Source of the DNA: Sphingopyxis bauzanensis
GTDB lineage: Bacteria; Pseudomonadota; Alphaproteobacteria; Sphingomonadales; Sphingomonadaceae
Assembly: GCF_002205675.1 (NCBI RefSeq)
Contig: NZ_NISK01000004.1
Coordinates: 496,001 to 560,000 of the forward strand
Direction of reading: 5' to 3'
DNA: 64,000 nt
Within the stretch, counting starts at the first letter, position 1. Every line of letters begins with the position of its first letter. Below, piece after piece: positions 36,418 through 46,849 of the stretch. The notes under the pieces were generated by a model that ran no database searches, was not told where the DNA came from, and saw only the letters and a list, made by a program, of their open reading frames with translations. Both the position numbers and the translations under genes were made by a program.

Positions 36418-38574
36418 TCAAGGCCGATAGAAGCGCGCCCCGCTGGCTTTCAGCGCCGCTGGATCGAACAGCACGGGTTTGACCTGATGGCGCACGAACA
36501 GCGGTGCCTGATCGTTATAATGCGGGCTTTCGGGCCGCGTCGTCGCCGAACCAAAGGGCTGGATCGATTCCGAGCGGACCCGCCCCTGTTTGTCCCAGGT
36601 CATGAACATGATGAAGCTGTCGCCGTGGCGTACCTTCAACCGGCCGTCGGGTTCGGCATCCCACAGGGTCGACGCGCGCACTGTATCATTGCCGCCATCA
36701 AGCGGCAGGTCGATCCGGTAGGCGCCTTCCCCATGGCGCAACCGCAGGACGGTACCGAGTTTGGGGTCGAGCCCGCCAAAATGTGTCTGCAAATGCGTCA
36801 CGGTCTCGGCCAGCACTGTGCGGGGATCGGGACCGGCCCGGCGCTGGTAATGGCTGCCGTTCGCGGGGCGCAGCACCATCAGTGCCAGCGCATCGCCCTT
36901 CCCCTTGCCGTCGAGGTTCCAGTCCCAGCGGCGCAGCAGGTTTTGCGCGTCGACCAGCGCCGGGTCGTTCTTGACGTTCAGCGCCAGCAAGCGATCCATC
37001 CACGACTTCGCGTAACCGGTCTTTGCATAAGCGGTGTCATATTTGATCGCCTTTAATCGCGCCTCGTCGATCTGGCCCGATGCTTCGAACAGGTCGATCA
37101 GCCGCGTCGCGCGATTGGTCATGTCATCCTCGACCCCGAGCAGCGGCGAGAAGGCCGCCGCGTCAAGTTCGTCGCCCGGTCCCGCTGCGACCCATGGCGT
37201 GTTGTTGGCGTTCATCACATAGCCCGAGCGCGGATTGACCAGCGCAGGGGCGCGGTCGAACGGCAGCGTTTTTGTCCATAGTGCCGCCGATGTGTCACCC
37301 GGCAGTACGCCGCGCCAGTTGAACCCGTCGGGTCGATCGGGGAACATCGCGTTATAGAACAGGCCGATATTGCCCCTGGCATCGGCGTAGATGAAATTGG
37401 TCGCGGGCACGCCCTGACCCGCCATCGCAGCGCGCCATTCGGTGAAATCCTTTGCCTTGTTCAGCCGGTAATATTGGGTGACCATCGCCGACTGGTCGAT
37501 GCCTGCGTAACGGATCGCAAAGGCACCCTTCTCATTCTTGACCACCGGGCCATGGACCGAGCGATAGATGGAGCGCGGGATCGGCAGCACGAACGGACCG
37601 AATTTCACCTTCAGCCAGACGCGCTTTTCCTCCAGCGGCCGCCACGCGCCGTCGTAGCGATATTGGTCGCCGTTCTCATTCAGCACGAGCTCGTACACAT
37701 CGATCAGGTCGGGGCGATTGACCGTGTTGGTCCAGCCGAGATATTTGTTATGCCCCAGGAAAGGATAGGGCGAACCGGGAAAATTCGCGCCCGCGAAATC
37801 CCAGCCTTCCTCGCTATGGACCACCAGCTCGTACCAGGCGACGCCGCCGGTCCACGGCTGGTGCGAGTTCGACACCAACCGGGTCGCGCCATCGGTCGAG
37901 CGCGCTGGCGCCACTGCCATCGCGTTCGATCCGTTCGACGCCGGGTCGCTGCCCACCGGCGTGTCAGCGCGCGGCACGATCTTGCCCGTCGCGTCGAGCG
38001 CCGGACCGCCCTCGCGGTTCAGCGGCTTGCCCTCGACCAGCGATCCGAGCACCGAATCGAGCCCGAAGAAAAAGGGCGAGCGCAGCACAAAGCCCGCGAC
38101 GACATCTTCGCCGGTCACCGGGAACAGCCCCGACAGTCGCACTTCACCGGGATGCTTGTCGGCGTAACGGTTGAGTCCCGCCGCATAAGCGGTGAACAGC
38201 ACTTTCACATCGGCGGGCAGGCGCGGCCAGTCGCGCGCGGTCGTCGCGCGGACATCGAGGAGCGCCGCAGCATAATCGACCTTCGCGCCATCCTCACCCA
38301 GCATCGCCCCGGCGCGCCCGCGCGTCATCGCGAGCACTTCCTGCAAGGTCGCAAAATCATCCTCGGCGTGGGCGTAGGCGACGCCATAGGCGACGTCGGC
38401 GTCGGTCTTGCCAAAGATATGCGGCACCCCGAACTTGTCGCGCGCGATGCGAACATCCTGCGGCTTATATGCTGGCGCAGCAGGCGCCTCGGCGATCAGC
38501 GGCTCCCACAGCGCCAGCGACGCGGCGGTGACGATCAGCAACAGCAGAATTCCCAGCAAAATCCGTCGCAGCAT
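36418..38574 (-). CDS. Penicillin acylase family Ntn-hydrolase (acylase)
   Basis: A 718-aa secreted proenzyme. An N-terminal hydrophobic segment (RRILLGILLLLIVTAASLALW) directs export. The alpha chain is about residues 35-200, and autocleavage is expected before Ser216 in DPASNGSNAMAVAP, the N-terminal nucleophile of the beta chain. SNSHQPWTGGVAWYELVVHSEEGW and HDNKYLGWTNT-like RNKYLGWTNTVNRPDL follow. Relatives cleave penicillins, acyl-homoserine lactones or cyclic lipopeptides. No quorum-sensing gene is nearby, so the substrate is open. It is the first gene of a probable unit with the M16 protease. Confidence 0.92.
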   Translation of the reverse strand: MLRRILLGILLLLIVTAASLALWEPLIAEAPAAPAYKPQDVRIARDKFGVPHIFGKTDADVAYGVAYAHAEDDFATLQEVLAMTRGRAGAMLGEDGAKVDYAAALLDVRATTARDWPRLPADVKVLFTAYAAGLNRYADKHPGEVRLSGLFPVTGEDVVAGFVLRSPFFFGLDSVLGSLVEGKPLNREGGPALDATGKIVPRADTPVGSDPASNGSNAMAVAPARSTDGATRLVSNSHQPWTGGVAWYELVVHSEEGWDFAGANFPGSPYPFLGHNKYLGWTNTVNRPDLIDVYELVLNENGDQYRYDGAWRPLEEKRVWLKVKFGPFVLPIPRSIYRSVHGPVVKNEKGAFAIRYAGIDQSAMVTQYYRLNKAKDFTEWRAAMAGQGVPATNFIYADARGNIGLFYNAMFPDRPDGFNWRGVLPGDTSAALWTKTLPFDRAPALVNPRSGYVMNANNTPWVAAGPGDELDAAAFSPLLGVEDDMTNRATRLIDLFEASGQIDEARLKAIKYDTAYAKTGYAKSWMDRLLALNVKNDPALVDAQNLLRRWDWNLDGKGKGDALALMVLRPANGSHYQRRAGPDPRTVLAETVTHLQTHFGGLDPKLGTVLRLRHGEGAYRIDLPLDGGNDTVRASTLWDAEPDGRLKVRHGDSFIMFMTWDKQGRVRSESIQPFGSATTRPESPHYNDQAPLFVRHQVKPVLFDPAALKASGARFYRP

Positions 38575-38719
38575 CTCTGGTCCTCTTCATGCGCCCGATC
38601 CGCGTCTGTCTGACCGCCATGTCGTCCGATGGCAAGCGACTGTCGTTCGTCGAGCAGAATTTGCGAACTGTCGTCGGCAGGCTATGCAACCTGTCATCGT
38701 ATTGAACGGGGAAATTTCC

Positions 38720-40291
38720 ATGAATCACAAAAGCCTGCTTCTTGCCGCGTGCCTGTCGTTGACCTTCGCTCCGCCCGCCTTTGCACAGACAGTGACCGGG
38801 TCGGGCGTCGTTCCGGCGACCGCCGCTAACAGCGCCGAACGCGCGATCGGCTTTGCGGCCAACGCGCCAGCGAGCGGCGCGCTCGTCATCGTAATGACCG
38901 ACGCGACGTTGCCGCTGCTCGATGGCGTCGCGTTCAGCGCCCCCGAGCGCCAGGCCGTGGCCGCTGCGATTGCGGCAGCGACATTTGACGGCAAGGCCGG
39001 ATCGACGCTGTCGCTGCGCGGGATCGGCGCGCATTCGCGCATCCTGCTCGTCGGCACTGGCGCCACCCCGACATCGCTCGCCCTCGCCGAAGCAGGCGGC
39101 AAAGCGGCGCAGGAACTGAAAAGCGAAGCCCAGCCGGTCGTGATCGCGGGAGCGTTCGGCGACACGTCAGCCGCCGACGTCGCTTATGGCTTCGCGCTTG
39201 GTCAGTATCGCTTCGACCGGTACAAGACCGTCGACAAAAAGGCACCGCCGACCGGTGCGGTCACCCTGGTCGGCGCCGATCCTGCGGCGGCCGAAGCCGC
39301 CTTTACGTCGCGGTGGAAACCGCTGGCCGACGGCGTCCGCCTGTCGCGCGACCTTGCCAACGAGCCCGCCAACGTCATCTATCCCGAAAGCTTCGTCGCC
39401 GAAGTACGCAAGGCATTCACCGGTGTTGCAGGCGTCAGCATCGAGGTTCTCGACGAAGCCGCGATGCGGCGGTTGAACATGGGCAATATCGTCGGCGTCG
39501 GCCAGGGCAGTCCGCGCGGATCGCGCATGATGCTGGTGCGCTATCGCGGCAGCGGCGCTCCCGCCGCGCCGCTGGCGCTGGTCGGCAAGGGCATCACCTT
39601 TGATACCGGCGGCATCTCGATCAAGCCGTCGGCGAATATGGGCAATATGAAGGGCGATATGTCGGGCGCCGCATCCGTAATGGGCGCCGCGCTGTCGCTG
39701 GCCAAGTCGCGCGCGCCGGTGCATGTCGTGGCCGTTGCAGCGCTGGCCGAAAACATGCCCGACGGCAACGCCATGCGTCCCGCCGATGTGATCCGCACCA
39801 TGTCGGGCAAGACGGTAGAGATCGTCAGCACCGACGCCGAGGGACGCCTCGTCCTCGCCGATGCCAACGAATATGTCGCGCAAGCCTATAAGCCGCGCGC
39901 GATCGTCAACATTGCGACGCTGACCGGTGCGATCGTCGGGGCGCTATCGGATCAATATGCCGGACTCTTCTCGCGCGACGAGGCGCTCGCGGCAAAGCTT
40001 CTGGCCGCAGGTACTGCAAGCGGCGAGGAACTATGGCGCATGCCACTCCACAAGAATTTTTTCGATCGGCTGAAATCCGACGTCGCCGATATCCGCAATG
40101 GCGGCAGTGACGGTCCGGGCGCCAGTACCGGTGCGCATTTCATCGGCTTCTTCGTCGACGATGCAATGCCGTGGGCGCATCTCGACATCGCCGGAGTCAA
40201 TCGCAGCGAAAAGACAAACCCGTTGACGCCGAAAGGCATGACGGGCTTCGGCGTGCGCTTGCTCGATCAACTGGCGCGCAGCGGGGAATAG
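38720..40291 (+). CDS. M17 leucyl aminopeptidase with signal peptide
   Basis: A 523-aa aminopeptidase. The catalytic domain has the full M17 pattern: LVGKGITFDTGGISIKPS (metal and Lys), MKGDMSGAASVMGAALS, and STDAEGRLVLADA, a close variant of the usual NTDAEGRL. The N-terminus starts with a Sec signal (MNHKSLLLAACLSLTFAPPA, cleavage near FAQ-TV), unusual for a family that is mostly cytosolic. Length fits. It diverges from the Ntn acylase and M16 gene, together forming an exported-hydrolase cluster. GGGGAAATTTCC precedes the start. Confidence 0.93.
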   Translation: MNHKSLLLAACLSLTFAPPAFAQTVTGSGVVPATAANSAERAIGFAANAPASGALVIVMTDATLPLLDGVAFSAPERQAVAAAIAAATFDGKAGSTLSLRGIGAHSRILLVGTGATPTSLALAEAGGKAAQELKSEAQPVVIAGAFGDTSAADVAYGFALGQYRFDRYKTVDKKAPPTGAVTLVGADPAAAEAAFTSRWKPLADGVRLSRDLANEPANVIYPESFVAEVRKAFTGVAGVSIEVLDEAAMRRLNMGNIVGVGQGSPRGSRMMLVRYRGSGAPAAPLALVGKGITFDTGGISIKPSANMGNMKGDMSGAASVMGAALSLAKSRAPVHVVAVAALAENMPDGNAMRPADVIRTMSGKTVEIVSTDAEGRLVLADANEYVAQAYKPRAIVNIATLTGAIVGALSDQYAGLFSRDEALAAKLLAAGTASGEELWRMPLHKNFFDRLKSDVADIRNGGSDGPGASTGAHFIGFFVDDAMPWAHLDIAGVNRSEKTNPLTPKGMTGFGVRLLDQLARSGE

Positions 40292-40377
40292 CGATCTCCG
40301 ATCCCGTTCGGGTCGAGCGACATCGAGACACCCTGAAGGCGCGCGCGTCCGCGGACATCTTGATGTCGGTCAATGCG

Positions 40378-40395
40378 AACGGGAACGGGAACGGG
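40378..40395. repeat. Three tandem AACGGG repeats
   Basis: Three copies of the 6-bp unit AACGGG in the clpB upstream region, 10 bp before the candidate sigma-32 promoter. It could vary by slippage; no function is implied. Confidence 0.5.
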
Positions 40396-40404
40396 TAACA
40401 ACCC

Positions 40405-40432
40405 CTTGTGTTGCCAAATAGCAACACTATCT
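40405..40432 (+). promoter_or_regulatory. Candidate sigma-32 (RpoH) promoter of clpB
   Basis: CTTG (40405-40408), 17 bp, then ACTATCT (40426-40432) matches the alphaproteobacterial RpoH consensus CTTG-N17-CYTATNT with one mismatch. It lies 28 bp before the ATG and controls a gene that is heat-shock regulated in nearly all bacteria. Confidence 0.75.
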
Positions 40433-40460
40433 TGCCAGACAAGAAAGGGGCTGATCCTCC

Positions 40461-43040
<2,580 letters not shown>

Positions 43041-43045
43041 CCATC

Positions 43046-43077
43046 CGCACCGGCTGACTGAAAAATCAGCCGGTGCG
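43046..43077. terminator. Hairpin between clpB and the small-protein triplet
   Basis: The arms 43046-43057 (CGCACCGGCTGA) and 43066-43077 pair over 12 bp with loop CTGAAAAA. It lies between convergent stops and may serve both; no U-tract on either strand. Confidence 0.65.
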
Positions 43078-43094
43078 CGGTTCAGCCAGTCGGG

Positions 43095-43409
43095 TCAGTT
43101 GCTCGAATTGACGGGGGCCCGCGTCATCGCTTCGGCGGTGTCGCGCGCATTCTGATTGCCCTGGGCCCACGCCTGCTTCCACTGCTCGTTGGTGCGGCAC
43201 ACGCGCGCCTTTTTCACCCAAGAGCCGCTTTCCTCGATCTTGCGGCACTTTATGTAGTAGGGGTGGGTCATCGCCAGCCCCTCGTTATACGTCTTGATCT
43301 CGCTGTTCGTCATCGACGAGGGCGCCTTGTCGGGCGGCGTGCGATCGTCGGCCGGGACGGATGCCGCCGGAGTGGCCGCGAGCGCGAGAACGGTCAGGAT
43401 ATGCAGCAT
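43095..43409 (-). CDS. Small exported two-Cys protein, triplet member A
   Basis: A 104-aa protein with a signal peptide (MLHILTVLALAATPAASVPA). The mature part shares PSSMTNSEIKTYNEGLAMTH, then YYIKCRKIEESGSWVKKARVC and TNEQWK...GNQNARDTAEAM with genes at 43426 and 43792. Two cysteines 16 residues apart are conserved in all three and could form a disulfide. It is 16 bp after member B, last in a three-gene run. No known domain recognised. Confidence 0.85.
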   Translation of the reverse strand: MLHILTVLALAATPAASVPADDRTPPDKAPSSMTNSEIKTYNEGLAMTHPYYIKCRKIEESGSWVKKARVCRTNEQWKQAWAQGNQNARDTAEAMTRAPVNSSN

Positions 43410-43425
43410 CGGGAAAGGTCTTTCG

Positions 43426-43776
43426 TTATTGCGGCTGGTTCGCCGGCATCAATTGTTCCTGGGGTTCCTGCGAATTGCTCCAGCCGCGCGCCAGCGTCTC
43501 CATCGAATCGCGCGCGTCCTGGTTGCCCTTGTCGGCAATCCGCTTCCACTGGAGGTTGGTGTTGCACACGCGCAACTTCCTGACGAGCGAGCCGATCTGC
43601 TCGATCCGACGGCACCGGATATAGCCGGGGTCGGACATTGCAAGGCCGCTGTTATGCGCGTCGATTTCGTCCCCCGTCATCTCCGACGGCGTACGCGCGA
43701 GCGGCATATCGTCGCGCGCCAGCGCGGGAGTCACGACCAGCCCCGCCAACACCAAAAGCATCACCGTCTTGCGCAT
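43426..43776 (-). CDS. Small exported two-Cys protein, triplet member B
   Basis: A 116-aa protein with a signal peptide (VMLLVLAGLVVTPALARD). It has the same core, more diverged: SEMTGDEIDAHNSGLAMSDP, GYIRCRRIEQIGSLVRKLRVC, TNLQWK, GNQDARDSME. It carries an extra Gln/Pro-rich tail (SQEPQEQLMPANQPQ). A good ribosome site (GGGAGGGGGCG) precedes the ATG. Middle member of the triplet, 15 bp after member C. Confidence 0.87.
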   Translation of the reverse strand: MRKTVMLLVLAGLVVTPALARDDMPLARTPSEMTGDEIDAHNSGLAMSDPGYIRCRRIEQIGSLVRKLRVCNTNLQWKRIADKGNQDARDSMETLARGWSNSQEPQEQLMPANQPQ

Positions 43777-43791
43777 CGCCCCCTCCCCGGC

Positions 43792-44118
43792 TCAGTTCGA
43801 ATTGCCCGCCTTGCTCGTCATCGCCTCGGCCGTATCGCGGGCGTTCTGGTTGCCCTTTTCGGTCACCACCTTCCACTGCTGGTTGGTGTGGCAGACGCGG
43901 TTCTTCTTCACCAGCGACCCGATCTCGAACGTCTTGCGGCATTTGATATAATAGGGGTGGGTCTGCGCCAGCCCCTCGTTATACGCCTTGATCTCTGTCG
44001 GCGTCATCGCCGAGGGCGGCTGGGTCGGCGGCGCGCGATCGATGGCCGCGCCATCGTCGGCCGCCGCGGGGGCGGCGATCAGGGCGGCGGCGATCAACGC
44101 CGGGAATATTCTGGTCAT
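43792..44118 (-). CDS. Small exported two-Cys protein, triplet member C
   Basis: A 108-aa protein from the ATG at 44118 with a signal peptide (PALIAAALIAAPAAADD) and the core SAMTPTEIKAYNEGLAQTHP, YYIKCRKTFEIGSLVKKNRVC, TNQQWK, GNQNARDTAEAM. A and C are the closest pair. Likely the first gene of a three-gene operon. Function unknown; exported and disulfide-capable. Confidence 0.87.
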   Translation of the reverse strand: MTRIFPALIAAALIAAPAAADDGAAIDRAPPTQPPSAMTPTEIKAYNEGLAQTHPYYIKCRKTFEIGSLVKKNRVCHTNQQWKVVTEKGNQNARDTAEAMTSKAGNSN

Positions 44119-44234
44119 TGGTTCCTCCATGCCACCCGGCACGGGGCGGCGACATGGCTGCATCATATGTCCTCCCGACCGCCTTCGCCAAGCGGAAAAT
44201 CGGGCAATGGCGATGGTTGCCGACCGGCGACGGT

Positions 44235-45419
44235 TCACCGCGGGATAGCGAAGTCCGACGCATCGGCGGCGGCAAAATAACGCGTCAGCAGCTCGCGCTC
44301 ACCGGCGCTCAGATGCGGGTTCCAGACGTCGAAGATCAGGACCGCGCGCAACGCATCGCTGTCGTTCCACGCCTCATGTTCGATCGTGTCGTCGAAGGCG
44401 AAAGCGCTTCCCTCCTGCCATTGCCGCGTCTCGCCGCCGACGCGAAAGCCGCAGCCGGACGGGACGATTAGCGGCAGATGGACGATGGCGCGTGTGTTGG
44501 TGACCCCCGTATGCGGCGGGATGCGCGTGCGCGGTTTCAGCATCGAGAAAAAGGCGCTTGGCGCCCGCCCCGGAATCCGCGCGCCCGGAATCGCCGCGAG
44601 TGCTGCGGCGGTTGCCGGGCAGCGGTCGAGCACCGGCTGGTTCGGCTCGCCATATTCCCACAGGAAGCAGGCGCCCCAGTCGAGCTGGCCGTCGAGCGGC
44701 GCCCAGATGGTATCGGGGGTGCCCGCTTCCATCCGCACATAGGGGCGCAGCGCCTCGCCCGGATCGTCCAGAAGCGCGAGCAGTTCGGCGCGGATCGCGT
44801 CGGTCTGCGCTTCGATCGCCGTCATCCACGGGAAGTGTTGGCGGTCGAAAAATTCGTCGGCAGGCAGGAAGGGGTAACAGACCCCGGCGCATTCGTTGCG
44901 ATAGATTTGCCGGCGCCCAAGCGCGCTCGCGACGAAGGCGTCGCCGCGGCGGACCTCGGTTTCGGACAATGTGCTGCGCAGCGGTGTAAGAGCGTCGGTG
45001 ACCACGGCGAACATCGTGTCGGTGGCCCCGCCAACGAAGGCCTGACCGTGCGCGAGCAACGGCGCAAGCGTCGTCGGCAATGGATCGAGTTGCTGCCCGA
45101 GCGCCACCGCAGCGCTCCACGCGGCGAGCGCGGCACCCTTTTCCTCCAGTGCTTCGTGGCGTTCAGCCTTGCGAATCCAGGCGATGACGTCGCGGCGATC
45201 GATCGCGAGCGCGGCGTCGAGCGCGGCCAGCTCGCCCGCGGCATCGCCGAGCGCGCGCCAAGCCGAGGCAAGGTTGCGCTGCAAGGCGCCCGACGCAGGA
45301 TCGGCAGCAACCGCTGCAGAAAAATGCTCGATCGCGGCGGCGGGGTCGCCCGCCTGCAGCGCCCCCATGCCGCGCCGATTGGCTTCGACCGCCGATGCAG
45401 GTGGAGAGGTTGTGGCCAT
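44235..45419 (-). CDS. TPR-containing aspartyl/asparaginyl beta-hydroxylase family protein
   Basis: A 394-aa cytoplasmic-looking protein. The N-terminal ~110 residues form TPR-like helices (ANRRGMGALQAGDPAAAIEHFSAAVAADP; GAALQRNLASAWRALGDAAGELAALDAALAID). The C-terminal domain is the Asp/Asn hydroxylase fold: H303 in PPHTGVTNTRAIVHLPL and H348 in FDDTIEHEAWN are the two iron ligands, 46 residues apart as reported for human AspH (H679/H725), and Arg358 is placed to hold 2-oxoglutarate. It is divergent from a sulfotransferase-like gene, 44 bp between starts. Substrate unknown. Confidence 0.9.
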   Translation of the reverse strand: MATTSPPASAVEANRRGMGALQAGDPAAAIEHFSAAVAADPASGALQRNLASAWRALGDAAGELAALDAALAIDRRDVIAWIRKAERHEALEEKGAALAAWSAAVALGQQLDPLPTTLAPLLAHGQAFVGGATDTMFAVVTDALTPLRSTLSETEVRRGDAFVASALGRRQIYRNECAGVCYPFLPADEFFDRQHFPWMTAIEAQTDAIRAELLALLDDPGEALRPYVRMEAGTPDTIWAPLDGQLDWGACFLWEYGEPNQPVLDRCPATAAALAAIPGARIPGRAPSAFFSMLKPRTRIPPHTGVTNTRAIVHLPLIVPSGCGFRVGGETRQWQEGSAFAFDDTIEHEAWNDSDALRAVLIFDVWNPHLSAGERELLTRYFAAADASDFAIPR

Positions 45420-45463
45420 GCCCGATGCTTGCCATTGCGAAGGGCAATGGGCAAGGTCGATCG

Positions 45464-46489
45464 ATGAGCGAGACCCCTTCCGTTTCGGCCATCGTGCGCG
45501 ACGCCGAATGGCTCGCGCACCGCTACGATCCGGGGCACGACGCCTTCCATTTTCGCCGCGTCGCGCGCGACCGCCGCACCCTTGTTCCGTTCCTCACCGA
45601 CCTCCACCTCGGCGAGGACGAGGCGCCGGTCATCCTCCGCCGCACCGATTGCCGGGCCGCGGTGGGCAACGACAGGCCGCCGCTGCATTTCCTCTTTCAT
45701 TCGGCTTATTGCGCCTCGACCATGCTCGCGCAGCTGCTCGACCAGCGCGGCGTCGCGACGAGCCTGTCCGAACCCGTGCTGCTCAACGACATGGTCGGCT
45801 GGCGGCGGCGCGGCGCCGTGCCGGGCGACCATGCCCGGGTGATGGACGACGCGCTCGCGCTGCTGGGGCGTGGGTTCGAGGCGAGCGAGGCGGTAGTGAT
45901 CAAGCCGTCGAATATCTTCAATCCGCTGGCGCGCGGCGTGCTGACCCTCCGTCCCGAAGCCCGCGCCATCCTGCTTCACGCGCCGCTGCGCGCCTTCCTG
46001 CTGTCGGTGGCGCGCAAAGGCATGTGGTGCCGCTTGTGGTGCCGCGAGCTGCTCGAAGGCTATCTTGCCGACGGTTTCGTCCAATTGGGGTTCGAACCGC
46101 GCGAATATTTCCGCCAGTCGGACCTGCAGGTCGCGGCGATCGGCTGGCTGGCGCAACAACAGGCCTTCGCGGCGTTGCTCGCCTGGGCCCCCGACCGCAT
46201 CGCGACACTCGACAGCGAAACGCTGACCGTCGATCCGGTCGCGGCGGCGAGCGCGGCGATGGCGCATCTGGGGCTCGCGGTCGACGCGGCAAGGCTTACC
46301 GCGCAACCCGCGCTCGGGCGGAACAGCAAGTCGGGTGCGGATTTCGCGCCCGGCGAGCGCCAGCGAGATCTTATCGCCGCCGAAGCGGCCTATGGCGAAG
46401 AGATCGAGCAGGTGGTGGGCTGGGCCGAAGTGGTCGCCGGACAGGCGGGGATCGCTCTTACCTTGCCGCAGCCGCTGCTGCCCCGGTAA
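45464..46489 (+). CDS. P-loop sulfotransferase-like protein
   Basis: A 341-aa protein whose only clear motif is LHFLFHSAYCASTMLAQLLDQ, matching the 5'-phosphosulfate loop (hhxSGRSGST-like) of sulfotransferases with Cys-Ala-Ser-Thr in the loop. A later SNIFNPLARGVLTLRPEARAILLHAP could be the 3'-phosphate strand/helix. The start ATG at 45464 is preceded by AAGG. It diverges from the TPR hydroxylase. Similar pairs recur in sphingomonads beside TonB receptors; the acceptor is not known. Assignment to sulfotransferase fold is inferred from the loop only. Confidence 0.7.
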   Translation: MSETPSVSAIVRDAEWLAHRYDPGHDAFHFRRVARDRRTLVPFLTDLHLGEDEAPVILRRTDCRAAVGNDRPPLHFLFHSAYCASTMLAQLLDQRGVATSLSEPVLLNDMVGWRRRGAVPGDHARVMDDALALLGRGFEASEAVVIKPSNIFNPLARGVLTLRPEARAILLHAPLRAFLLSVARKGMWCRLWCRELLEGYLADGFVQLGFEPREYFRQSDLQVAAIGWLAQQQAFAALLAWAPDRIATLDSETLTVDPVAAASAAMAHLGLAVDAARLTAQPALGRNSKSGADFAPGERQRDLIAAEAAYGEEIEQVVGWAEVVAGQAGIALTLPQPLLPR

Positions 46490-46559
46490 GGCTGACGGGC
46501 CGTTTTTGTTGGCTGGCCCAAGCTGCGGCTTGCCAGACCGACAGGCCCCCCGATTGCTC

Positions 46560-46769
46560 CTAATTTAGAGCGATCGATACGCCGGCTTCCGGAGCTTGGT
46601 CTGCATCGGAACAACTATCGTCGTTTTCAACGGCTTCGATAACCGCGTTTACAGCCCTCCAGCGAAAAAGCCGCGTTCTTCGATCAACGATGTTCCAGAT
46701 CATGGCCACGCATAATGGAAAGAGAACTCCGCCGCCAGCGATGCCCGCTCCCCACCCAAAAACCGCCAC
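46560..46769 (-). CDS. Doubtful 69-aa ORF, possible membrane peptide
   Basis: A GTG-started frame with a hydrophobic N-terminus (AVFGWGAGIAGGGVLFPLCVAMIWNIV) and an acidic tail (VENDDSCSDADQAPEAGVSIALN). The ribosome site is weak and nothing homologous is recognised. It may be real or chance; its base use is more even than in neighbouring genes. Confidence 0.3.
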   Translation of the reverse strand: MAVFGWGAGIAGGGVLFPLCVAMIWNIVDRRTRLFRWRAVNAVIEAVENDDSCSDADQAPEAGVSIALN

Positions 46770-46798
46770 CCACTCTCGCCCTTGAACGCAAAGAAAAA

Positions 46799-46822
46799 GG
46801 GGCGGACATTGCTGCCCGCCCC
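46799..46822 (-). terminator. Rho-independent terminator of TonB receptor 2
   Basis: On the minus strand GGGGCGG...CCGCCCC forms a 7-bp GC stem (46816-46822 with 46799-46805), followed by TTTTTC. It lies 27 bp after the receptor stop. Confidence 0.8.
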
Positions 46823-46849
46823 CGTTTTCTTTTCGGTTGAACTGAAGGA

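Larger units (their letters stand above)
46490..46849. other. Intergenic stretch with one doubtful small ORF and a terminator
   Basis: 360 bp between the sulfotransferase-like gene and TonB receptor 2. It holds the doubtful ORF at 46560-46769 and the receptor terminator at 46799-46822. Base composition is less GC-rich around 46560-46700 than in the flanking genes. Nothing else is seen. Confidence 0.5.
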
